A program made the translations under genes and the position numbers. DNA of 64,000 nucleotides from Candidatus Woesearchaeota archaeon (GTDB lineage Archaea > Nanobdellota > Nanobdellia > Woesearchaeales > SM23-78): positions 331,529 through 395,528 of the forward strand of contig JAFGGS010000016.1 of the NCBI GenBank assembly GCA_016930415.1, given 5' to 3'. Shown piece by piece: positions 36,369-47,100 of this stretch (its first letter is position 1; every line of letters starts with the position of its first letter). The notes under the pieces are model-generated. The model saw only the letters and a list, made by a program, of their open reading frames with translations, did no database searches and was not told the DNA's origin.

Positions 36369-37719
36369 CAGAAGAGACCTCCCCCTCAGGACTAGGCTTA
36401 TGAGTCGCCAACTGCGCCTCAAGAGATTTTATGCGTTTCTTGAGCTCAATCATCTTAAGCTCGCGCCCGACTGCAAGCTTGTTGAACTTCTCAAGCTGCT
36501 CAGCCCAGCGCATAAGCTCAGCCTCAGTCTGCTTCTGGCCAGTGATGTCCCTCATGGCGCCTATCAACCTCAAAGGAACGCCAGCAGGATCAGAAGTGAA
36601 TACACCCTCATCATGGAGGTACACCCAACCATGCTTGGCCTTGAAGCGGTATTCAGAAGCGTATTTCGACCCTGACTCCTGAGCCCTAGACAAAGTCTTG
36701 ATGGCAGAAGTCCGATCATCAGGATGGATGAGCTCAAACCAGGCAGAGATGTCAATCTTCCTAAAGAATCCCTCATCATAACCAGTAAGCTCCTTGATAG
36801 CACCAAACCAGTCTATCCTTCCAGAACGCAAGTCATAATCATAAAGGAGCTGGCCGGTCTGGGACGTGACGAGGCGATAGCGATTCGCCACCTCCTGAAG
36901 AGAGGACTCTGCCCTGCGCGTGCGAGTGATATCCTCCCCCACCGAGAGCACGGATTTGAAAGAGCCATCCTTATGCAGGATAACCACGTTATGCCAGAAA
37001 ATAAGCCTTGACTCGCCGGATTTGGTAAGTATGGGATTCTCATACTCGTGCTCCATAACCCTGGTCCTCACAATCTTATCAAACACAGAATGCATCTCGT
37101 CCCTGCGATCTTTCGGAATGAAGAGGTCAATCCACTGCTTGCCGACCACTTCCTTAGCAGAATAGCCCGTAAGTTTCTCAGCATACTCGTTGAAAATAAT
37201 AATCCTAGACTTCTCCCCAAGCCCGACGACAACGACAGGGATTATCGAGATGACCTTCTCAAACCAGGCCTTCTCGTGCAAGAGGGTTTCCTTGGACAGC
37301 GCCGCAGAAGCGATATCCTCAGCAACACCCCTAAAACCTAAGACAGCAGTGCCTGTAATTACCGGAGAGCCACTAAGCAAAAGGGACGTCTTGCGACCAT
37401 TCGAAAAAGAGCCATAAACCTCTAATCCAGAGAAAGAAGCCTTGCTTGCACGAGCAGAGGAAAGAGCATCCTCAACCAGCTTGGAATCCTCAGGAGCGAA
37501 CAACGCAGGAAGATCTTTCCCTAAAAGAGCATCATTAGAAAACCCGAACAGACGCTCAACAGGACCAGCTGAAAAAACAATCCTGCCAGCGGCATCAATC
37601 TCCCACATCCAGACATCAGAAGAGCGCAACGCGCCAAGAAAGACATCCCTAAACCTCTCCAAGGATTCTGATCCAGCAGAAGAAGCCTTCAAGCCGTCAG
37701 CGTATAGCGTATCTCCCAT
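36358..37719 (-). CDS. Cytoplasmic triple-PAS protein without an output domain
   Basis: 453 residues with three PAS domains at about 23-138, 148-263 and 273-393 (each with the PAS core and PAC-like end, for example VLGFRGVAEDI and LIGAMRDITGQK), followed by a C-terminal coiled coil. There is no kinase, cyclase or receiver. The next gene is a membrane histidine kinase whose start overlaps this stop. The PAS protein probably gives that kinase a cytoplasmic input through the coiled coil. ATG 37719 is preceded by GAGGGTG; a GTG at 37725 overlaps that SD. Confidence 0.87.
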   Translation of the reverse strand: MGDTLYADGLKASSAGSESLERFRDVFLGALRSSDVWMWEIDAAGRIVFSAGPVERLFGFSNDALLGKDLPALFAPEDSKLVEDALSSARASKASFSGLEVYGSFSNGRKTSLLLSGSPVITGTAVLGFRGVAEDIASAALSKETLLHEKAWFEKVISIIPVVVVGLGEKSRIIIFNEYAEKLTGYSAKEVVGKQWIDLFIPKDRRDEMHSVFDKIVRTRVMEHEYENPILTKSGESRLIFWHNVVILHKDGSFKSVLSVGEDITRTRRAESSLQEVANRYRLVTSQTGQLLYDYDLRSGRIDWFGAIKELTGYDEGFFRKIDISAWFELIHPDDRTSAIKTLSRAQESGSKYASEYRFKAKHGWVYLHDEGVFTSDPAGVPLRLIGAMRDITGQKQTEAELMRWAEQLEKFNKLAVGRELKMIELKKRIKSLEAQLATHKPSPEGEVSSDDG

Positions 37720-37725
37720 TCTCAC

Positions 37726-38112
37726 CCTCTTTTTCTACAGTCCCATCAGCCTCAGGCAAGCCGGGGGACCGGGACTAAACATGAAAAAAACATCAAAAAG
37801 GCAATCCAACCCCCCAAAAACAGGCAGCCAGACCTCCTCGCAATGAACTCTTTGCTTTTTGCTTTTTTAATCTTTCGATAATAAGGCCCAAAGCAGACCC
37901 TAAGCCGCCTAAAACCGACAAAATGGAGACTGCCTCCGACGCAAAGTTTTTAAATAACAGAAAACAGGGCAGGAATGGGTTTTGGGTGAAGCAAGGGTGA
38001 CCTGATCTGCGGCTCAACAGAGCGCTCGTTCATCGGACATGGCTCTGGAATCGCATATTTCAGCCATCGTAATCATTTCCTTCATCACATTCATTTTCCA
38101 CGCTGAGCAGAA
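37726..38112. other. 387-bp divergent intergenic region
   Basis: No gene seen. It holds two back-to-back promoters. On the minus strand CGAAAGATTAAAAAAGC (37861-37877) has a perfect CGAAA BRE and serves the PAS-kinase pair, with a leader of about 120 nt. On the plus strand CGCAAAGTTTTTAAATA (37940-37956) serves the giant surface protein, with a leader of about 130 nt. The plus leader contains no obvious hairpin or long reading frame. Confidence 0.55.
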
Positions 38113-41100
38113 ATGATAAAATATAAAGACAAAGCTATACGAGAGAGCATCATATCAAACAGCTCCAGAAGCCATTCTGAGAATTATAGACATCACGCTC
38201 ACTTTTTTCTAGAGGCTGCGCCAAATAATGCTCGGCGTGGAAAACCTGCAAGACCTGGCGCAGCCATTTATTTCTTTGCAAAACTCTTCATGATAACGAT
38301 CCTGATAGCGTTTGCATTCGCATCAGCATCAAACGCGGCCCTAGCAAGCCCAGGGATCCTACTTGAGAGGGATATCTTCGCACCCGATGAGAAGATAACC
38401 ATAACGTTGCTTAATACGACGCCAACACAGGAAGTGACTATACAATCAGAGACAAAGATATTCAAATATTCAGGAGACCTGCAGGATAAGCTGGAGTTCT
38501 ACGCGCACGAGCCAGGAGAGTACACGATTACCCTGACTGACGAGATAACGAATGGAGTGAAAGATGTCAATGATGAGAGAAAGATCCGCGTGGTAGCAGG
38601 ATACTTCAACAATGACAAAGAAGTCCTTTCCACAGACAAGAAAGAATACGTCCTAGGTGAAGAGGTTATGATCCTAGTCAACGTGACCAGTGCCGATAAC
38701 GCAGAGATAAGCATAATTGCGCCCAGCGAGTCACTCCGATACCTTGACAGGGTAGAGTCAAGCATAAGGTTCATGCCAAAAGAAGCCGGCTTGCACAAGG
38801 TGCAGCTGAGGAAGGACTTCGAGCCCATAGCAGAGACGACGTTCACAGTCCTTGCAGCTGGCGAGAAGCCCGAACCAGAGGAAGGGCCTGCAGAAGGACA
38901 AAGTAACCTGAACGCAGTCACCCTTAACATGAGCGAGGAGGGCGAAGAGGCACAAGCCCTTGAAAACATCTACAAGACCGAAGAAGAAAACAGCAACGCC
39001 AGCAGCCTCAGCAACAGCACCGCAGCACCTGCAGCCAGAACTACAGTCTCAGCAACTCCTGAGGACCTGCCTGAAGGCCTGATCAGCGCCCGCATCCCCC
39101 GCATGACTGTCTTTGAAGAGGAGCCGGATGAAGAGGACGGAGACGAGACGTTCCAAGAGACGCTGCAACGAGGCCTCGGAAGAAGCCCTGCAAGGCCTCA
39201 GAGGAAACTTCGGATAGAGCTAGAGAATCCAAGCCCGTTCATCAAGAGCATGACGCTTGCAGAAGTAACTGACGAGAGCGGCACACTCGCCATGAGCACA
39301 GATCCGGCTGATCTAGGAATTAGGACTGAAGAAGTACCACGAGGCCAGATAAACAGGCCGAAAGACCGTGTCATGAAGGCATATGCAATAGACCCGACAA
39401 GTCTCAATTTCTCGTACGGGATTGCAAGAATCATAGCCACTGGAAGAGAACTCTGGAAATGCAAGGAATGGGACTACGACAACCAGCAATGCCTAGGAAC
39501 ATGGAAGAAGGTCATGGACATCACACCAGGGAAGGAATACGACATACGCATAGACTCTGAGGACCCAGGATATATAGAGATCGCGGCCACGAATGCGCTG
39601 CACCTGGACGAGAACAAGAACTTCATAAGCAACATCTATGACGAGATCAAAGGCCTTGACGGGACGTGGTCGGAACGGATCTACGAGAACGAATACGTGA
39701 GGGTGACGTTCGAGAAAGATCTCACGTCAAGGAATGACATAACAATCTATTCCAGGAACACGCAAGGCCTCAACACGACAGTCGAGATATATTACCACAA
39801 CACCACGGATCTCATAGCCACGTTCCCGGCCATGACAGATCAGAAGTATTACAAGGTCTTCCTCAAAGGCATGAACAGGAGCGACGACACGTTCGATCTC
39901 AGGATAGTGAACTACGACCCGCCAGAGGCGGGCAGAGCATACCTGGAATTCGACCACATAACAGACCCTGAGATAACAGGGCTGGAAGACTGGGAGGCTT
40001 ACGCAGACTATACAGTCACGTTCAACGGCAACTGGACGAACACAGGAGGAGACAACTGCGACTGGCAGACAGATTCAGGAACAACGAATTCAGGAAGCAC
40101 AGGACCCACGAACGACCACACAACAGGGACTAGCACAGGACAATTCCTATACCTGGAAACATCAACAAGCCCCCCACCAGGAAGCAGCACGACCTGCGGA
40201 GCAGCCGTAGGGAACGAAGCATACCTAGTGAGCAGCGACCTGGACGCAGACTGGTGGAACATAACAATCTCATTCTGGTATAACATGTACGGATCCAGCA
40301 TGGGAGCGATGCACGTAGACGTATACGACGGGACATGGCACAATGACATATGGAGCCTGTCAGGAAACCAGGGAGACGTATGGACATACCAAGAAATCAA
40401 CCTCGGAAGCTACGAAGGAACCATAAACATCAGGTTCAGGGGGACGTCAGGGAGCTCCTACACAGGAGACATGGCAATAGATGACATAAACGTGACAGGA
40501 ACCTACAAGAACGATCCGCCGACGACTCCCACGAACATCCAATGCGATGGCAGCGACAACTGCAATATAACAATACAATACTCGGTCGTCCTGAACGCAT
40601 CGGGGTCGACAGACCCTGAAGGAGACGAGATAACATACATACTCGAGACAACGTTCTCAGGGTCAGACAGCGCCGGGCCTGCCGAGACAGGAAGCCAGAC
40701 GCACAGCGCAGGCACAGATTACTTCTCGACGCTGTACAACTACGCAATATGCACGCCAGGCACAGACTGCTGGGCGTACGCAGACGACGTGGACGTATTC
40801 CCGTTCGGGGGGAGCACAGGCAACAGGAACAGCCATGTTCAGGCCACAACAGCGCAGTATGGCTACATAAACGCAGACAACACAGACCAATGGGAGACAA
40901 TAGACCCGGGAACCAACGACGAGATATTCCTATGGCTCGAGATGGAAGTCGACGAGACACCAAGCAACGTATACGAGATAAACTTCACGTTCAACGGCAA
41001 CACAGACACATACACAACAGACCACTGCATATACCTCATGACCGCAGGAGCATCATGGGAACAGAGCGCGTCATGGACCCAGCTAGGAACCTGCCAGAGC

Positions 41101-44100
41101 ATCGCACCTGACGTGGACACCTCGTTCACCAGGAACATGTCATCAAGTCTAAGCGACTACATAGGGACAGGAGGGCTCGTGACCTGGGGAGTATACGAGA
41201 CGACAAGCTCAGACAACCTCAGGATAAACTACGTGCAGATGGAAGTATATTACACAGTAACGCGAGACAACGACTACAACGAGACGTACGTGGAATACTC
41301 ATCTATAGGGGGAAGCGATTTCAGCAACATAGACAACATGACGCTAACAGTCCAGATAAACGACTACGAGCCAAGGGGATCCTCGACGTCAGGCAACGCG
41401 AGGCCAGACCTCCAGGTAAGGCTGTACAACGGATCAGGCTACACTTACAGCTTCCTATACGGCCTGAATAGCGTGTTCGGCGACAGCGCAAGCAGCACCG
41501 ACACGAACTTCACGTTCACGATAACGGACAGCAACATACTCCAGGCGTGGAAGAATCCAGCCAACAGGCTGATAGAGATAAGAGCGGTGAACCTAGACAC
41601 CCAAGGAGGATACGACGACCTCGTGAACTGGACCGGAGGATGGATCACGATCTCAGGCGACGGCTGGATGGAGATAGGAAACCACACCGAGACCGAAACA
41701 TTCACATGGAACGTGACCGGATGGGACGACACAGACTGCCTCGACCTAAGGACCAAGGCGATAGACCTGGACGGCATAGCAAACTACTCAAGCTACTTCA
41801 CGAAAGACGCCTGCCTGACCATAGCGGCCCCACCCCTCATAACCATCAACTCAGTAGGAGGGGACGAGACAGAGACTTACGTCTTCCCAGACCAGACCCC
41901 GATAGTCAACGCGACCATCACAAGGGACTCGAACTGCTACCTCAGCCCGGCAGATGAGACGTACGCGCAGATGATAGCCAACGGGAGGATCAACTGCGGC
42001 GCTTACACCAGGAACGAGGCCAAGGAGTGCGAATACACGACAACAATACCTCTCGGTACATGGAACCTTTACATGGCCTGCAACTCGACAAACGGACTAT
42101 CCAACAACGCCACCAACAACAAGGACATGAGCATAGAAGTCGTGTGCGACAGCCACTCGGACTGCCCAGGCAACCAATACTGCGACTACACGCAACACTG
42201 CTCCCTTGACGTCATCCCAGGATACAACTGCAACGGACTCGCATACGCAGGCCTCGGGAACGACGAGGTATGCGGGAACGGGACCGACAGCTACTGCGTG
42301 AACGACACGACATACTACTACACAGGATGGTACTGCACAGCCACCACTACAGACTGCGTATATAATAACAACGGGAACAGCTACGCCCTAACGTACAGGC
42401 TATGCAATGCCACGGGAAATGACTACAAGATGTGCAGCGCTGGCAACAACTGGAGCGCCACGTGGACAGATTGCGGGGAGCAATACGACCCGGACAACCA
42501 GAGCGCGACCACTCACCCAGGAGAATACTGCGGATACTTCAGCACGGCGCAGACCTGCACGAGCGGCATCAGCGGAGGATGCAGCGGAGGAGCGAGCAAC
42601 TGCGGACCTCACATCTACAACCAGACAACGCACGCGTGCGGAGCCACGCTCACGACATGCGACGTGGGATGCGGAGCTTCCTGCGACACAACCAACAGCA
42701 CGACAGCCAGCATAATAAGCGGAATCTGCTACTATAACAAGGGATGCTCGGCAGCCTGCGCCTGGAGCCAGGCAAGCGAGGAAGCGCCGAGCTACTGCAT
42801 AGGCGACAACGATGGAGGAGCATGCGCATACAGCTTCAGGACAGACCCTACAAGCGCAGAGACCTGCTACTGGAGTCCAAGCTGCACAGATGGAAGCGGG
42901 GCCAGCCTAGACCTAGGAACCGCTGATAACCTAAGAGCGGACTACTGCGACTACTGCAACGCCACAGGAAACCAGACAGGAGGATACGCGCCAGAACCAA
43001 ACGCCTCTTGCACGAGCGGATGCGCAGACAGCGGGACAATATACTACGATACAGGCCTCACGCCAAGCGACAGGAGCGATGACTGCAGGTACGGCACAAG
43101 CACTATAATGAGCGACACGCTGACGACAGGAGACATATGGAACGGAAGCAGCCCCGCATACTGCGACGACACGGAATGCGACCTGGACTGCGGGACAGAA
43201 GTGGGAATGTGCAATGCAGGAATATGCGGATGCACAGACATCGACTATCCCTTGATAGAACTCATAAGCCCGAATCCGGAAGTCTGGAGCAGCACGGGAA
43301 GCATCGTCTTCACCTACAACGTGACCGACATCAGCAACGGGATAGAAAACTGCAGCCTCGTGATAAACGGCACTACATACCAGACCAACAACACTATAGA
43401 TAAGAGCCTGAGCGAACAATACTTCTTCCAAGACCTCACTAACGGAACCTACAATTGGAGCATACGCTGCTACGACAACAGCACGAGCAATAACATGAAC
43501 TGGACAGAAGGGAGGTTCATCGGAGTGGATACGGTGCCGCCAAGCATAAGCAATCCCATGAAGAACAGCACATCAACCTTCAAGATAAGCGACACGGTAT
43601 GCATGAACGTCAGCGCAAGCGACCAACCATCAGGAATAGGAAGAGTATACGCCCTAGTCACCCTGCCATCAGGATCCACGGAAGAGGTGGACCTGTACGA
43701 CGACGTGACAACACCATGCGATTCCGCCAACGGCGACGGAATATACTCCGCGCAATACACAATCCTCTACTCAGGAGACTTCAACTGGACCGACACGTAT
43801 GCAGTGGACTTGGCAGGCAACACGCAAGGGGTCACGGCAGGATATTACTGGAACGTGACCGAAGGAGGGAACCTGATAGCCAACATGACAGCGCCGACAA
43901 GCAGCCTCACGATCAACGAGTCAGACGGGACGAACAGCTACCAGCAGACCTGCAACGCGACATGCGACTGGGGATTCGTGAACTGCAACGAAGTAGAGCT
44001 CTTCGTCCAGTACAGCGACGGGATAAGCTGGCACAAGGCCAACACCAGCACAATAGACATAAGCACGAATACAGACTCACACTACTGCGGAGATCTCTCA

Positions 44101-47100
44101 GCGATACAAGCGCCCTGGTGGAACCTGTCCTTCCAATACAGGCAGCAGATGAGGATAAACGCGAAGAGCGCGGTAGCCGCAGATCACGTCATCAGGGTAG
44201 ACTTCGACACGACAGGAAGCAAATTCAGGGATGATGCAGAAGACCTCAGGATAGTGTACTGGAACGGGAGCGAAAACATAGAAGTCGACAGACAGGTATT
44301 CAGGCCAAACCAGACAGACAGCTCGATATGGTTCGTGGTGGGAGAAGCGCTATTAGCCAACACCAGCAACTTCAATTACTATATATATTACGGGAACGCG
44401 ACTGCAACAGGCGCCAAGAACAACCAGTCAAACATCTGGCTATTCTACGATGACTTCAGCGACGGATCATATGCAGGAGACTGGGGATACGGAGGGGGAA
44501 CATACTCGATAGCCAGCGTGGCGAACCCCTGGAGCGGAGCCAACTACGCACTATCAGTAGGAGGATGCGCAGTGGCCAACTCATACCTGAAAGTGCTCAC
44601 GTCATCATTGTCGCCGATCAGAGACATGACGTCAAGGATACTGTGGCTCGACAACCCCGGAAACGCATGTACAGGAGGATCTCCTGACGCAGACGGAGTC
44701 GTAGGCCTGCACGGAAGCGCAACGACGGCATACGATGGCCTGCTGGTCGAAAGGGACACAGACACAGGATTCCACTATGACATCGGCGCGACAGGATCGC
44801 TCACAGGATCACAGTACTACTCACCATTCAACGTATGGCAATGGAGCGAAGCAAGGGCATACGGGACCACCGCAGCAGGATACAAGGCAAGATACTGGCT
44901 CTACAACGAGTCAGAACCCCAAACATACCCTCTGCAGGCCACAGCAGTCACTGCCACGAGCGCAGGTCAGCCATTCATAAGGACAGCATCAGGAGTGGCA
45001 TACGTAGCAGTAATCATGGTCAGACCATCAGTGGAACAAGAGCCAGTCACAGAGATGAAAGGGGAAGAGGACGCAGGCATAATCGGGAACAACAGCTGCC
45101 AACATACATTCACGGTCACGGCAGGTGCGAACTCAGGCAACAAGACACTTCCGATAAGATGCGAGGCCACTAGCACCAACAGCGAATACGGATACTCAAA
45201 CAACGTGAGCCTGAAGATAAACGACCATCCCGTGGCGAACATCAGCCAGCCAACACCAGGAGGCTGGACGACAGGAATTACAACAATCAATGCATCCTAC
45301 AGCTACGACAGCGACGGCACGATTAGCTGGTATTACTACGAGTACGACAACAACAGCGCCTTCAGCAGCCCGAGCGTGATCTGCAGCATATCCCAGAGCA
45401 ACTGCACGTGGAACACCACGACACAGGACAAGTGCCTGAACAACACCCAAGGATGCTACCTGAGAATAACCGTGACTGACAGCGATGGCCTGACCAACAG
45501 CACGTACATATCATTCGGGATAGACACCCAAGGCCCGACTACCATCCTGGACCAGCCCTGGAGCTACGCCAACATAACAGCCAATATGACTACTACCAAC
45601 GCGACCGCAACAGACAACCAGACGACAGTGAACACAGTCATACTCGAGTTCAGGTACAACAGCACCGAGGCGTGGACGACGATATGCAATGACACGACCC
45701 AGCCGTATTCGTGCACTTGGAACCTTAGCCTGCTGCCGGACGGCGCATATTACGAGGTCAGGGCCTTTGCGAACGACAGCACAGGCAACACAGGCCCGGC
45801 AGACACGCACACAAACATCACGATCGATCGGAACGGGCCAGAGATAAGGCTCATGAGGCCGCAGAACAACAACTACACGAGCAATTACACAGTAGTATTA
45901 GAGTACAACGCGAGCGACCTGATGTCAGAGGTCGCAAACTGCAGCCTGCTGCTCCAGGGAATCGTGAATGACACGGACACAAGGGTGCCTGAGGACACTC
46001 CTCAGTCGTTCACGACCACGTTCCAGACAGAAGGTATCTACAACTGGAGCATAAGGTGCTACGACGTGAACGGCAACCTGAACGTGAGCGAGACGAGGAA
46101 CGTCACGATAGATAAGACAGGACCTGTGACCATGATTGACGAGCCGGACAGCTGGGAGAACATAACAGGAGGCGTGACCAGTTTCAAGGCGAACGCCACG
46201 ACCTACGACCTAGGCATAGGAGGTATAGAATCAGTAAGCTTCGAGTACAGGGAGAATGGAGGCGCAGGATGGACAAGCCTATGCACGGACACGAGCGGAC
46301 CGGAATATAACTGTACATGGGACGTCTCAGGGCTGCCAGACGGCCCTTATTATGAGGTCAGGGCATACGCGAACGACACCCTCGGCAACAATGGCAGCTA
46401 CGACTCGCGCATCAATATAACCATAGACAACCACCCGCCGCAGATAACGCCCATGGAACCGGCAGAAGGATACATAGACGACGATGGGAACGTATACGTA
46501 AGATATTCTGCGATAGACAACGGGTCGAACGTGGAGGAATGCAGGCTATACTGGCAGGGAAGCCTAAACCAGACCGAGACAGGACCATTGACAGAAGGAC
46601 AGACATACACGTTCACGCTGCTGAACGTCTCGAACGGAGGCTACCAATGGTACCTCAGGTGCAACGACACGTTCGGACAGGCAGCCACGACATCCACGTA
46701 CAACATCACTATAGACATAAGATATGACCTATACGTCAACGTCACGGCGAACAGCCAGACCTACGAGAAAGGCAACCAGCAGCACGACTACGTGAATATG
46801 ACAAACAACGTGACAGGAGCCTACGGCGGATCCATACCTGACGCCAACACCACTACAGACATCATAAGGCTATACAACACGAGCCAGAAAGTCGCAGGGT
46901 GGTGGAACACCAGCTGGCCGAAGAGAAAACCGATATACCTGAGCAACCCGACAGGATCCAACCTGACCAATACGTTAGTGACCGTGAACATAACGGGCTT
47001 GGCAGGCAACATAACCAACTGCTCCAACGGCATGAGGATAGCGGACATAAACAACATCCTCCTGCCCGCAGAAGTGGTCTTAGGGGACAACTACAACCAC

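Noticed and set aside
37726..38112. tRNA or small RNA gene in the divergent gap
   Set aside because: No cloverleaf, box C/D or other pattern could be drawn; the stretch is explained by two promoters and leaders.
42400..42740. Several overlapping frames within the Cys-rich part of the giant protein
   Set aside because: The main frame is continuous over 11 kb with domain motifs on both sides; the others are Arg/His/Thr-rich shadows.
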